This document shows positions 34,945 to 46,227 of a stretch of DNA of 64,000 nucleotides, piece after piece (within the stretch, counting starts at the first letter, position 1; each line of letters opens with the position of its first letter). The stretch is from Pseudorhodoferax aquiterrae. Lineage in GTDB: Bacteria; Pseudomonadota; Gammaproteobacteria; Burkholderiales; Burkholderiaceae_C. Under the pieces are notes generated by a model. It was not told where the DNA came from and did not search any database. It saw only the letters and a program-made list of their open reading frames with translations. The position numbers were made by a program, and so were the translations under genes. The stretch is taken from contig NZ_BMYK01000001.1 in NCBI RefSeq assembly GCF_014652235.1, forward strand, positions 62,001-126,000, given 5' to 3'.

Positions 34945-36893
34945 CAGAACGTGAACCCCAGCCGCAGATGGATGCTGATGCCGCCCTCGCCGAAGCCGTG
35001 GGCGATGTCGGCCTGCACCAGCCCGACCGGGCTGTACCAGCGCATGCCGCCGCCGGCGCCGACCTTGTACTGGAAGTCGGCCGCGCGGTCGGCCACCGAA
35101 CCGGTGTCGACGAAGGCCACGGCCTCGAAGTCGGTCAGCGCGCCGTTCCAGACGATGGGGTGCTGCAGCTCCACGCTGCCGACCGCCATGTAGCGGCCGG
35201 CCACCGTGGTGTCGTTGACATAGCTCGCACCGATCTGGCGGTAGCCGAAGCCGCGCACCGTGGTGTCGCCGCCGGTCAGGAACAACTGGGTGGACGGGAT
35301 CTGCGCCGCGTCGGCCGCGACCACCGCACCCGCTTCGGCACGCAGCTGCAATCGGGCGCGGCGCGCGCGCGACTCGGCCTCCGTGGCACCGCCCGCGCGC
35401 ACCTGGTACAGCGGCACGTAGCCCAGCCAGCGCGCCACCGTGCGCGTGTAGGGGTACTGGCCGCCCAGCAGCGTGGTGCCCACGCCGGCCTCGATCTGCA
35501 GGCCCTGGCCGCGCCGCGGCCGGCTGTTGTTGTCGAAGTAGCGGCCGGTCCAGCCCCAGTTCAGGCTCACGGTGGAGGCCGGCGGCGGCGCGTTGGCGCC
35601 GGAACTGCGCGCGTAGTCGTACTGCGCGAAGTAGCTGCGGTCGATGTGGTCGGTGGACTTGCTGCGACCGTAGCGCAGGCTGCCCGAGAGCACGTCGAAG
35701 CTGCCCGAGCGCTCGCGCTGCACCAGCCCGCTGCCGAACCAGCGCCACAGCCGCGCGTCCAGCAGGCCGAACAGCGAGGTGCCCAGCGACTGGTTCTTGT
35801 TGTCCAGCGACAGGCGCGACACGGCACGCCAGTCCAGCAGCGGGATCTTGTTGTGGATGTGGTCCACCGACAGCCGGGGGCCGGTGTCGGTGGTGTAGCC
35901 CACGCCGAACACGAGCTTTTGCAGGGGCGCTTCGCGCACCTGGGCGATCACGGGCACGTTCTGGGGATCGGTGCCGTCCGTGTCCAGCGTCAGGAACACC
36001 GATTCGTAAAAGCCGCTGGAGGCCAGTCGCGCCTGCGTGTCCAGGAGCTTTTGCTGGTCGTACTCCTGGCCCGTGGGCAGCTGCGCGATGCGCACCGCGT
36101 TGAGCGGGCTGTAGCGTTCGCTGCCGCGGATCTGCAGATCGCCGAAGCGGTAGGCCGGGCCCGAATCGAACTGCACGCCGAGGTCGGCCAGCTGCCGGTC
36201 GGCATCGACCTGGGCACGGCTGTCGGCGATGCGGCCCAGCGGGTAGCGCCGCGCCGTGAGCTGGCGCTGGGCCGCGCTCTTGGCCCCGTCCCAGCCGGAC
36301 TGGGTGAATTCGGCGCCGCTGCGCAGCGACCAGTTGCGTTCGATGGCCTGGCGCCGGCGTTCGGCCTGCGAGTTCTCGGCGGCGATGGCGCCGCTGAAGT
36401 CCAGCTTGACCTCGCCCACGCGCGTGATGGGGCCGGGCTCCACCGTGATGAGGATGGCATGGTCGGCGCGCTCGCCGCCGGGGGTGTCCTGCAGCTCCAG
36501 CGTCAGCGTCGGCGTGAAGTAGCCCAGCGTGCCCAGCAACTGGCGCGCGTTGGGCTCGGCCGCGGCCATCAGGCGCGAGATCTCGGCCAGGGACAGGTCG
36601 TCGAGCCGGCGGTAGCGCTGCAGATCCAGGTGGGTCTCGAGCAGCTCGCGTGCGGGGTCGGGGCCGCGCACCTCGACCGTGAAGTTGTCGCGACGGCCAT
36701 CGCGCTCGGACTTGTCCGCATCCTTGGCGGCGGCCTCGCTGGGCATGACCTGGGTGCCGTCGGCTCCACTGGCGTTGGCCGGTGTCGGTTCGGGGGCGGG
36801 GCGGAGCAGGCCGCATCCCGGAAGCACCAGAACCGCCACCAACAAAAACGCCGGCCACGAGGCCGGCGCACGCTTCGCCACCGCCAAGAACAT
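34944..36893 (-). CDS. tamA: TamA-like BamA-family outer-membrane protein with a lipobox-like start
   Basis: 649-residue Omp85-family barrel, partner of TamB. After the export signal come POTRA-type repeats (NFTVEVRGPDPARELLETHLDL; DHAILITVEPGPITRVGEVKLDF; YRFGDLQIRGSERYSPLNAVRIAQL). The barrel covers about residues 330-649 and carries the conserved loop as TTVRGFGYRQIG, with the C-terminal strand HLRLGFTF ending in Phe. The signal ends VAVLVLPGCGLLRP, so Cys27 may be lipidated; Pro at -2 is unusual for a lipobox. I use ATG 36893; a TTG at 36896 is possible. It starts 4 bp after the VWA gene stop. Confidence 0.92.
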   Translation of the reverse strand: MFLAVAKRAPASWPAFLLVAVLVLPGCGLLRPAPEPTPANASGADGTQVMPSEAAAKDADKSERDGRRDNFTVEVRGPDPARELLETHLDLQRYRRLDDLSLAEISRLMAAAEPNARQLLGTLGYFTPTLTLELQDTPGGERADHAILITVEPGPITRVGEVKLDFSGAIAAENSQAERRRQAIERNWSLRSGAEFTQSGWDGAKSAAQRQLTARRYPLGRIADSRAQVDADRQLADLGVQFDSGPAYRFGDLQIRGSERYSPLNAVRIAQLPTGQEYDQQKLLDTQARLASSGFYESVFLTLDTDGTDPQNVPVIAQVREAPLQKLVFGVGYTTDTGPRLSVDHIHNKIPLLDWRAVSRLSLDNKNQSLGTSLFGLLDARLWRWFGSGLVQRERSGSFDVLSGSLRYGRSKSTDHIDRSYFAQYDYARSSGANAPPPASTVSLNWGWTGRYFDNNSRPRRGQGLQIEAGVGTTLLGGQYPYTRTVARWLGYVPLYQVRAGGATEAESRARRARLQLRAEAGAVVAADAAQIPSTQLFLTGGDTTVRGFGYRQIGASYVNDTTVAGRYMAVGSVELQHPIVWNGALTDFEAVAFVDTGSVADRAADFQYKVGAGGGMRWYSPVGLVQADIAHGFGEGGISIHLRLGFTF

Positions 36894-36897
36894 CAAA

Positions 36898-38091
36898 TCA
36901 TTTTGACAGCAGGCGCATGGCTTCCTCGAGCCCTTTGAGCGTCAGGGGATACATCCTGTTGCCCATGAGCTGCTGGATCACGCTGATGCTCTGGCGGTAT
37001 TGCCATACCCCCTGGGGCTCGGGATTGATCCACGCGAACTTGGGAAACGCGTGCGTGAGGCGCTGCAACCACTCGGCGCCGGGCTCTTCGTTGTTGTATT
37101 CCACGCTGCCGCCAGGTTGCAAGATTTCGTAAGGACTCATGGTCGCGTCGCCCACGAAGATGAGCTTGTAGTCCTTGTTGTACTTGCGGATGATGTCCCA
37201 GGTCGGGAACTTCTCGGAGAAGCGCCGGCGGTTGTTTTTCCACATGAAGTCGTAGACGCAGTTGTGGAAGTAGTAGAACTCCAGGTGCTTGAACTCGGTC
37301 TTGGTGGCCGAGAACAATTCCTCCACGCGCGCGATGTGCTCGTCCATGGTGCCGCCCACGTCCATGAGCAGCAGCACCTTCACGTTGTTGTGGCGCTCGG
37401 GCACCATCTTGATGTCCAGGTAGCCGGCGTTGGCAGCCGTGGAGCGGATGGTGTCGTCCAGGTCCAGCTCTTCGGCCAGCCCTTCGCGCGCGAATTTGCG
37501 CAGCCGGCGCAGCGCCACCTTGATGTTGCGCGTGCCCAGTTCCTGGCTGTCGTCGTAGTCCTTGTAGGCGCGCTGGTCCCAGACCTTCACGGCGCTCTTG
37601 TTGCGGCCCTTCTCCTGGCCGATGCGGATGCCCTGCGGGTTGAAGCCGTTGGCGCCGAAGGGCGAGGTGCCGCCCGTGCCGATCCACTTGCTGCCGCCTT
37701 CGTGCCGCTCCTTCTGCTCCTCGAAGCGCTTCTTGAGCGTCTCCATGAGCTCGTCCCAGCCCATCTTCTCGATCTTGGCCTTCTCTTCGGGCGAGAGCTC
37801 GAGCTCGAGGTTCTTGCGTAGCCACTCGAGCGGGATGTCCTTGGTGAAGTCTGCCAGCATCTCCACGCCCTTGAAGTAGGCGGCGAAGGCGCGGTCGAAT
37901 TTGTCGTAGTGCTTCTCGTCCTTCACCAGGGCGGTGCGCGACAGGTAGTAGAAGTCGTCGATCGCGTAGGCGCCGTCGGGGCTGGCCGGCCCGACCACGC
38001 CCTGCTTGACCGCGTCGAGCAGCATCAGGTATTCCTTGACCGAGACCGGCAGCTTGGCCGAGCGCAGGGTGTAGAAGAAGTCGATCAGCAT
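36898..38091 (-). CDS. VWA domain (CoxE-like) protein with variant MIDAS motif
   Basis: 397-residue cytoplasmic protein, partner of the MoxR-type ATPase gene that precedes it. The N-terminal part (MLIDFFYTLRSAKLPVSVKEYLMLL) and a charged middle (SPEEKAKIEKMGWDELMETLKKRFEEQKERHEGGSKWIG) precede a VWA domain from about residue 235. Its metal-site motif reads LLLMDVGGTMD, i.e. Asp244-x-Gly246-x-Thr248 in place of the usual Asp-x-Ser-x-Ser. MoxR/VWA pairs act as chaperone-like systems that insert metals or assemble complexes; the target here is unknown. 31 bp downstream of the ATPase gene and 4 bp upstream of tamA, so possibly one transcript. Confidence 0.9.
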   Translation of the reverse strand: MLIDFFYTLRSAKLPVSVKEYLMLLDAVKQGVVGPASPDGAYAIDDFYYLSRTALVKDEKHYDKFDRAFAAYFKGVEMLADFTKDIPLEWLRKNLELELSPEEKAKIEKMGWDELMETLKKRFEEQKERHEGGSKWIGTGGTSPFGANGFNPQGIRIGQEKGRNKSAVKVWDQRAYKDYDDSQELGTRNIKVALRRLRKFAREGLAEELDLDDTIRSTAANAGYLDIKMVPERHNNVKVLLLMDVGGTMDEHIARVEELFSATKTEFKHLEFYYFHNCVYDFMWKNNRRRFSEKFPTWDIIRKYNKDYKLIFVGDATMSPYEILQPGGSVEYNNEEPGAEWLQRLTHAFPKFAWINPEPQGVWQYRQSISVIQQLMGNRMYPLTLKGLEEAMRLLSK

Positions 38092-38122
38092 GCCTGGGCT
38101 CCTCGCACGGTGTCGCGGGCGC

Positions 38123-38977
38123 TCAGCGGTTGTTCCGCTGCATGAACACCAGCTTCTCGAACAGCGTCACGTCCTGTTCGTTCTTGAGCAGCGCCCCCAC
38201 CAGCGGCGGCACGGCCACCTTGTCGTCCTTGCTCTGCAGCGCCTCGGCCGGGATGTCCTCGGCCACCAGCAGCTTGAGCCAGTCCAGCAGTTCGGAGGTC
38301 GAGGGCTTCTTCTTGAGGCCGGGCAGGTTGCGCACGTCGTAGAAGGTCTTCATCGCTGCCGTGAGCAGCTCCTTCTTGAGGCCCGGGAAGTGCACGTCCA
38401 CGATCTGCTGCATGGTCGCCGCATCGGGGAACTTGATGTAGTGGAAAAAGCAGCGGCGCAGAAATGCGTCGGGCAATTCCTTTTCGTTGTTCGAGGTGAT
38501 GAAAACCAGCGGCCGGTGTTTGGCGCGGATCAGTTCGCGGGTTTCATAGCAATAGAACTCCATGCGGTCGAGTTCGCGCAGCAGGTCGTTCGGAAACTCG
38601 ATGTCGGCCTTGTCGATCTCATCGATCAGCAGCGCCACCGGCTGCTCGGCCGTGAAGGCCTGCCACAGCACACCCTTGACGATGTAGTTGTGGATGTCCT
38701 TCACACGCTCCCCGCCGTCCACGTCCGCCAACTGCGAATCGCGCAGGCGGCTCACCGCGTCGTACTCGTACAGGCCTTGCTGGGCCTTGGTGGTCGACTT
38801 GATGTGCCATTGCAGCAGCGGCAGGTTCAGCGCGCTGGCCACTTCCTCGGCCAGCATGGTCTTGCCCGTGCCGGGCTCGCCCTTGACCAGCAGCGGACGC
38901 TTGAGCGTGGCGGCCGCATTCACTGCCAGCATCAGATCTTGCGTGGCAACGTAGTTGTTCGAGCCTTGGAATTTCAT
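38123..38977 (-). CDS. MoxR family AAA+ ATPase
   Basis: 284-residue AAA+ ATPase. Walker A GEPGTGKTM (residues 33-41), Walker B VALLIDEIDKAD, sensor 1 VFITSNNEKELPDAFLRRC, and the family start KFQGSNNYVATQDLMLAVNAA. The C-terminal lid ends EQDVTLFEKLVFMQRNNR. The ATG at 38977 is chosen for the family-typical N-terminus; the frame is open farther upstream across the divergent cytochrome gene. Works with the downstream VWA protein, as in MoxR/CoxD-CoxE pairs. Confidence 0.93.
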   Translation of the reverse strand: MKFQGSNNYVATQDLMLAVNAAATLKRPLLVKGEPGTGKTMLAEEVASALNLPLLQWHIKSTTKAQQGLYEYDAVSRLRDSQLADVDGGERVKDIHNYIVKGVLWQAFTAEQPVALLIDEIDKADIEFPNDLLRELDRMEFYCYETRELIRAKHRPLVFITSNNEKELPDAFLRRCFFHYIKFPDAATMQQIVDVHFPGLKKELLTAAMKTFYDVRNLPGLKKKPSTSELLDWLKLLVAEDIPAEALQSKDDKVAVPPLVGALLKNEQDVTLFEKLVFMQRNNR

Positions 38978-39064
38978 GGAGTCTGGAGGGGGGGATTGGG
39001 AGACGTGCCGGCTATACTCGATTGCTGCATCCGGCCTGATTTCACTTGAGATTGTGCGCGCAAA

Positions 39065-39748
39065 ATGAATAAATTGAAGACCACGGTGTTTGCAATGGCT
39101 GTCGCATCGGTGACGGCTTTGGGCCTTCCCGCGATGGCCCAGCAAATCAAAGGAGACCCCAAAGCCGGCTTGGGCAAAGCCGACATGTGCATCGGTTGCC
39201 ACGGCATCGTCGGCTACCAGACGGCCTTTCCCGAGGTCTACAAGGTGCCCAAGATCTCGGGCCAGGGCGCTCCCTACATCGCGGCGGCGCTCAACGCCTA
39301 CAAGACCGGCGACCGGCGCCATCCGTCCATGCGCGGCATCGCCGAGTCCCTGACCGACCAGGACATCGCCGACCTCGCGGCCTTCTACAGCACCCACGTG
39401 GAAGACGCGCCCACGCCGCCCGAGCAGGCCAAGGAGCCCAGTGCCCAGGTCGCCGCGCTGCTGCAAAAGGGCGCCTGCGTGTCCTGCCATGGCGCCAACT
39501 TCGCCAAGCCCATCGACGGCAGCTACCCCAAGATCGCGGGCCAGCATGCCGACTACCTGTTCGTCGCGCTGAAGGCCTACAAGACCGGTGCCAGCACGGG
39601 CCTCGTCGGCCGCTCCAACGGCGTGATGGCGCCGCTGGCCAAGCAGTTCTCCAACGCCGAACTCAAGTCCATCGCGAACTACCTGGCCAGCCTGGAAGGC
39701 GGCCTGCAGGTCGTGCCCGAGTCGCGCTTTCGCACTTCGCAGAAGTAA
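39065..39748 (+). CDS. Cytochrome c4-like dihaem periplasmic cytochrome
   Basis: 227-residue exported electron carrier. Signal peptide MNKLKTTVFAMAVASVTALGLPAMAQ. Two class I haem domains: Cys42-IG-Cys45-His46 with Met ligand candidate in HPSMRGIAESL, and Cys138-VS-Cys141-His142 with Met in SNGVMAPLAKQ. Both domains share the DxxDIADLAAFYS / NAELKSIANYLAS helix, as in cytochrome c4, which feeds electrons to terminal oxidases. A TATACT box at 39013-39018 is a possible -10. Divergent from moxR and closed by a strong terminator. Confidence 0.9.
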   Translation: MNKLKTTVFAMAVASVTALGLPAMAQQIKGDPKAGLGKADMCIGCHGIVGYQTAFPEVYKVPKISGQGAPYIAAALNAYKTGDRRHPSMRGIAESLTDQDIADLAAFYSTHVEDAPTPPEQAKEPSAQVAALLQKGACVSCHGANFAKPIDGSYPKIAGQHADYLFVALKAYKTGASTGLVGRSNGVMAPLAKQFSNAELKSIANYLASLEGGLQVVPESRFRTSQK

Positions 39749-39768
39749 GGCCAAGGCCTGCCGGACAC

Positions 39769-39791
39769 AGCCCGCCACGTGCGGGCTTTTT
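39769..39791 (+). terminator. Rho-independent terminator of the cytochrome gene
   Basis: AGCCCGC (39769-39775), loop CACGT, GCGGGCT (39781-39787), followed by a T-run. It lies 20 bp past the cytochrome stop and just before the convergent DUF1841 stop. Confidence 0.9.
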
Positions 39792-39795
39792 CATG

Positions 39796-40230
39796 TCAAT
39801 CCTGCGTGGCGCGGCGCTGCACGCAGTCGATGTAGGCCTGGCCATCGGGCGGCCGGCCGGCGCGCTGGCTCTCCCACATCATGCGGCCCAGGCATTCCAT
39901 GACCTCGTGGTGGGCGTCGTGCAGCGAGCGGCGCCGCCGCTCCAGCAGTTCGACGGCCTGGCGGATGCCGCGCGGCTGGTCGATCGAGCACTGCTCGCTG
40001 ATCGACAGGTGCATGGACAGGTGCAGGAACGGGTTCTGCTGCCCGTCCTGGCCGTCGTAGACGCGGGCCACGGCCGCGTCCGCATCCAGCAGGTCGGCGT
40101 GGTATTCGGGATGCTCGGCGATCCACTGGCTGGCCAGGGTCTCGATGGCCTCCATGGGCTGGCCGGCGACGGCCTTGGCGTGCGCGCCGCAGAAGAAGCG
40201 GCGCACGTCCGCTTGCGAGGGATTGAACAT
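39796..40230 (-). CDS. DUF1841 family protein
   Basis: 144-residue cytoplasmic protein of unknown function, widespread in beta- and gammaproteobacteria. Family marks: MFNPSQADVRRFFCGAHAK at the start, PFLHLSMHLSISEQCSIDQPRGI (the most conserved block, His-rich), and AHHEVMECLGRMMWESQRAG. The His/Glu content of these blocks would suit metal binding, but I know of no experimental evidence. The start at 40230 gives the typical N-terminus. Divergent from the thiolase gene. Confidence 0.9.
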   Translation of the reverse strand: MFNPSQADVRRFFCGAHAKAVAGQPMEAIETLASQWIAEHPEYHADLLDADAAVARVYDGQDGQQNPFLHLSMHLSISEQCSIDQPRGIRQAVELLERRRRSLHDAHHEVMECLGRMMWESQRAGRPPDGQAYIDCVQRRATQD

Positions 40231-40314
40231 GCGGCCGAGCCTAGCATGCGGGTCTTCCCGGGGCGAGGGCCTGCCTAGAATGACCTGCGAACCCCCTTTG
40301 CCGAGGAGACCACC

Positions 40315-41520
<1,206 letters not shown>

Positions 41521-41542
41521 CAACCGAAGAAGGAACAACAAG

Positions 41543-42856
41543 ATGTCCAAACCCTCCCTCCGCCTGAGCGTGCTGGCCGGCCTGTTGGGCCTGGCCGCGG
41601 GCTGCGCCACGGCGCAGACGCAGCAGCAGGTCGCGCCGCTCGTCAACGGCATGTACGGCGCGTTAGAAGCGCTCTACAAGGATCTGCACGCCCATCCCGA
41701 GCTCGCCTTCCAGGAGGTGCGCACGGCCGCGAAGATGGCCGAGGAGATGCGCAAGCTGGGCTTCGAGGTGACCGAGAAGGTGGGCGGCACGGGCGTGGTG
41801 GCGCTGCTGCGCAACGGCGCCGGCCCCACGGTGCTGGTGCGTACCGAACTGGACGCGCTGCCGATGGAGGAGAAGACCGGCCTGCCCTACGCAAGCCAGG
41901 TGAAGGCCCAGTACGCGGGCCGCGAGACCTTCGTCGCGCACAGCTGCGCGCACGACCTGCACATGGCCAGCTGGGTCGGCGCGGCGCGCACGCTGGTCGC
42001 GCTCAAAAGCCAGTGGAAGGGCACGCTGATGTTCGTCGCCCAACCTGCAGAGGAGACCGTCTCGGGCGCCAAGGCCATGCTGGCCGACGGCCTGTTCACG
42101 CGCTTTCCCAAACCCGATTTCGCGTTCGCGCTGCACAGCTCGCCCTCGCCCTACGGCTTCGTCGGCTACCGGTCCGGTCCGACCAGCTCGAACTCCGACG
42201 CGCTGGAGATCATCTTCAAGGGCCGCGGCGGCCATGGCTCGGCGCCCGACAAGACCATCGACCCGATCACCATCGCGGCGCGCTTCATCACCGACGTGCA
42301 GACCGTGGTCAGCCGCGAGAAGGACCCGGCCGAGTTCGGCGTGGTGACCATCGGCGCGGTGCAGGGCGGCACGGTGGGCAACATCATCCCGGACACCGTG
42401 GTGCTGCGCGGCACCATCCGTTCCTACCAGCCGCAGGTGCGCGAGAAGCTGCTGGCCGGCATCCGCCGCACGGCGCTGGCGGCCGCGGCCATGGGCGGCG
42501 CGCCCGAGCCGCAGGTGGAGCTCGTGCCCGGCGGCGCGGCCATCGTCAACGACGCTGCCGTGGTCGAGCGCACCACGGCCGCGCTCAAGGCCGCGCTGCC
42601 CGGCGTGCAGGTCGCGCAGGTGCCGCCCATCACGGCCAGCGAGGACTTCTCGGAGTTCCTCAACGCGGGCGTGCCCGGCATGATGTTCTTCGTCGGCGTA
42701 TCAAAGCCCGAGGACGTGGCGGCCGCGATGAAGCCGGGCGGCAAGCCGCTGCCGTTCAACCACTCGCCCTTTTTCGCGCCCGTGCCGGAGCCGTCCATCA
42801 AGACCAGCGTGCAGGCCATGAGCGTGGCCGTGCTGACGGCCCTGGGCGCGCCGTAG
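41543..42856 (+). CDS. M20 family amidohydrolase, predicted lipoprotein
   Basis: 437-residue metal-dependent amidohydrolase of the hippurate / N-acyl-amino-acid hydrolase type. Metal-site motifs: AHSCAHDLHMA (His-Asp-x-His region), VRTELDALPMEE, FVAQPAEET with catalytic Glu pair, and a dimerisation domain (GRGGHGSAPDKTIDPI). Unlike the usual cytoplasmic members it has a signal sequence with a lipobox, LAGLLGLAAGC (Cys about 22), so it should be anchored on the periplasmic side. ATG 41543 is chosen over an upstream in-frame codon because AAGGAACAACAAG precedes it and the signal peptide then starts cleanly. Natural substrate unknown. Confidence 0.87.
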   Translation: MSKPSLRLSVLAGLLGLAAGCATAQTQQQVAPLVNGMYGALEALYKDLHAHPELAFQEVRTAAKMAEEMRKLGFEVTEKVGGTGVVALLRNGAGPTVLVRTELDALPMEEKTGLPYASQVKAQYAGRETFVAHSCAHDLHMASWVGAARTLVALKSQWKGTLMFVAQPAEETVSGAKAMLADGLFTRFPKPDFAFALHSSPSPYGFVGYRSGPTSSNSDALEIIFKGRGGHGSAPDKTIDPITIAARFITDVQTVVSREKDPAEFGVVTIGAVQGGTVGNIIPDTVVLRGTIRSYQPQVREKLLAGIRRTALAAAAMGGAPEPQVELVPGGAAIVNDAAVVERTTAALKAALPGVQVAQVPPITASEDFSEFLNAGVPGMMFFVGVSKPEDVAAAMKPGGKPLPFNHSPFFAPVPEPSIKTSVQAMSVAVLTALGAP

Positions 42857-42859
42857 GCC

Positions 42860-43405
42860 TCAGCGCTTGGGGGCTTCAGGCTCCAGCGGGGTGTGGACGG
42901 GCAGGGGTTGCGCTGCCGGTGCGGGCGGCGGGGCCACCGGCTCGGCCGGCGGTGCCGCGACGGGCGCCGCGGCCAGCTGTTCATCCCTGCGGAGGTAGGC
43001 GCAGGCCGCGCGGTGCATGGCCTCTTCCGGCTCGCCGGGCACGATGGCCGTGAAATGGCGCGATTCGCGCTCGCTGACGAGCACGCGGCCCTGGCCCATC
43101 GGGCCTTCGTAGTAGAGCCGCGCAAGCAAGCGCATGCTGAAGTCCTTGCAGTCGAACTCCAGCCGCTGCTTGAACGAGCGCACCTCGTACAGCCCCCAGC
43201 GGTGTGGCACCGCATAGTCCACCAGGAACCACGACTGGCGCGGGTTGGGCAGGAAGGTCCCGACGAACGGGTTGTGGCGTGAGCGCTCGGTGCCGGGCTC
43301 CTGGTAGACGGTCATGCCGCTGCTCGCGGGCAGCGGCAGCTCGGTCCATTCGGCCGCGGTGGCGCAGGCACAGGCAAGCAACAGGGGAATCGGCAGAAAG
43401 CGCAT
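42860..43405 (-). CDS. Exported surface-adhesin E/CNP1-like protein
   Basis: 181-residue secreted protein: signal peptide MRFLPIPLLLACACATAAEW, a compact domain of about 115 residues (WFLVDYAVPHRWGLYEVRSFKQRLEFDCKD, RLYYEGPMGQGRVLVSERES, HFTAIVPGEPEEAMHRAACAYL), then a Pro/Ala-rich tail (about 40 residues). The Cys pair in EFDCKD and RAACAY would form one disulphide. The layout resembles the small NTHi protein E / CNP1-like families common in Burkholderiales, role unknown. ATG 43405 preferred; GTG 43411 is an alternative. Convergent with the M20 gene (3 bp between stops). Confidence 0.7.
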   Translation of the reverse strand: MRFLPIPLLLACACATAAEWTELPLPASSGMTVYQEPGTERSRHNPFVGTFLPNPRQSWFLVDYAVPHRWGLYEVRSFKQRLEFDCKDFSMRLLARLYYEGPMGQGRVLVSERESRHFTAIVPGEPEEAMHRAACAYLRRDEQLAAAPVAAPPAEPVAPPPAPAAQPLPVHTPLEPEAPKR

Positions 43406-43444
43406 GGTCACCGGGCTTATCGGCGCGCGCGGCGCAGTCTTGAG

Positions 43445-44734
<1,290 letters not shown>

Positions 44735-44778
44735 GGGTGTCTCCGGTGGTGTGTCGATGCCGCGGCATTCTGGGGTGG

Positions 44779-44816
44779 CTGTACCCGCGCGCACAGGTAC
44801 AGTTCGCCGGAACAGC
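44779..44816. promoter_or_regulatory. Predicted MocR operator, mvaA/mocR side
   Basis: Inverted repeat CTGTACC (44779-44785) and GGTACAG (44796-44802) with 10 bp between arms, extended on the right by TTCGCCGGAACAGC. The same element, same arm spacing, occurs at 54243-54280 in front of the ABC transporter operon. It ends 7 bp before the mocR start codon, so a bound regulator would block mocR translation-start DNA and can face the mvaA promoter. Confidence 0.65.
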
Positions 44817-44823
44817 TGCGCCC

Positions 44824-46227
44824 ATGCCGCCCACCGAATCCATCTTCGTCCAACTGGCCGACACGCTGGAGCGCCAGATCCTCGAAGGCGCCTTCCGCGC
44901 CGGCGACAAGCTGCCCTCGCTGCGCGCGCTGGCAGGCCAGCGCGGGCTGGGCAAGAACACCGTGGTGGCGGCCTTCGAGTTGCTGGTCGCGCGCGGCCTG
45001 GTCGAGCCGCGCCGCGGCGCCGGCTTCTTCGTCAAGGCGCCCGCACGGGCTGCGGTGCCGACCGAGGACGAAGCCGGCTCGCTGGGCCGGGCCATGGGCA
45101 TCGTCTGGCTCATGCGCAACCAGCTGCGCGAGGAGCCGGGCCAACTCAACGTGGGCGACGGTTTCCCGCCGGTCGAATGGCTGGCCGGCGCCCGGCTCGA
45201 CCGGCACCACCACAAGGTCGCGCGCGGCGGCCTGGGCACCTTGTTCCGCTACGGCAACCGCTTCGGCTACGAGCCGCTGCGCCAGCGCCTGGTGCGCCGG
45301 CTGGCGGATTTCGGCATCGCGGCCGGCACGCGGCAGACCGTGCTCACGCACGGCGCCAACGAGGCCATGGACATCATCGTGCGCTACTTCGTGCCGCCCG
45401 GCGCCGTGGTGCTGGCGGACGACCCGGGCTACTACCCGCTGTTCGGCAAGCTGCACCTGGCCGGCGCGCGCACGGTGGGCGTGCCGCGCACGCCCGATGG
45501 CCCCGACCCGCAGGCGCTGGAGCAATTGCTGCTGCGGCACCGCCCGCGCGTGTTCTTCACGCAGTCGCTGGCGCACAACCCGACGGGCTCGGACCTGGCG
45601 CCCGCGGTGGCGCAGCGCGTGCTCGCGCTGGCGCGCCAGCACAACCTCTTCATCGTCGAGAACGATCCGCTGGCCGACTTCAAGCCGCCGCAATCCACGC
45701 GGCTCGCGGCGCTGGACGGACTGGAGCGCACGCTCTACGTGGGCAGCTTCTCCAAGTCGCTGTCGGCCGCGCTGCGCGTGGGTTTCATCGCCTGCAGCGC
45801 CGATCTGGCCAGCGACCTGGCAGACCTCAAGGCCCTGGTGCATGTGAGCAGCTCGGAGTACTGCGAGCGCACGGTGGAGATGCTGCTGGGCGAGCGCCAG
45901 TACCTGGCCCATCTGGCCCATCTGCGCCGGCGCGTGGCCGAGGCCACGGCGCGCGCGCAGGCGCTGCTCCAGGGCCTGGGTGCCGAGCTGTTCGCACAGA
46001 CGCCGGCCTCGCTGTTCCTCTGGGCGCGGCTGCCCGGCGTGCCGGATGCGCTGGCACTGGCCGAGGCCCTGCTGGAACGCCAGGTCATGATGGCGCCGGG
46101 CCGCATCTTCAGCGTCGATCCCGAAGCGGAGTCGCCCTGGTCGCGCTTCAACGTGGGAACGGTGCTGGACCCGCGCTTCGCGCCCGCGCTGCGGGCGGTG
46201 CTGCCCCAGCTCAGCGCCGCTTCTTGA
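44824..46227 (+). CDS. MocR/PdxR-type GntR-aminotransferase fusion regulator
   Basis: 467-residue transcription factor: GntR winged helix at residues 1-75 ([42 protein letters not shown]) fused to a fold-type I aminotransferase-like domain (about 100-467). The PLP-binding lysine is kept in [17 protein letters not shown], with [11 protein letters not shown] and VENDPLADF as expected. ATG 44824 is preferred because the winged helix begins directly; upstream in-frame codons run through the operator. Divergent from mvaA, and its predicted site recurs before the transporter operon, so it likely controls both. Its last 17 bp overlap the end of the convergent acyl-CoA ligase gene. Confidence 0.92.
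   Translation: MPPTESIFVQLADTLERQILEGAFRAGDKLPSLRALAGQRGLGKNTVVAAFELLVARGLVEPRRGAGFFVKAPARAAVPTEDEAGSLGRAMGIVWLMRNQLREEPGQLNVGDGFPPVEWLAGARLDRHHHKVARGGLGTLFRYGNRFGYEPLRQRLVRRLADFGIAAGTRQTVLTHGANEAMDIIVRYFVPPGAVVLADDPGYYPLFGKLHLAGARTVGVPRTPDGPDPQALEQLLLRHRPRVFFTQSLAHNPTGSDLAPAVAQRVLALARQHNLFIVENDPLADFKPPQSTRLAALDGLERTLYVGSFSKSLSAALRVGFIACSADLASDLADLKALVHVSSSEYCERTVEMLLGERQYLAHLAHLRRRVAEATARAQALLQGLGAELFAQTPASLFLWARLPGVPDALALAEALLERQVMMAPGRIFSVDPEAESPWSRFNVGTVLDPRFAPALRAVLPQLSAAS

Noticed and set aside
34945-36858. N-terminal extension of tamB through tamA
   Set aside because: The TGATG junction and the clean membrane-anchor start at 34944 fix the gene; the upstream codons are off-frame to tamA.
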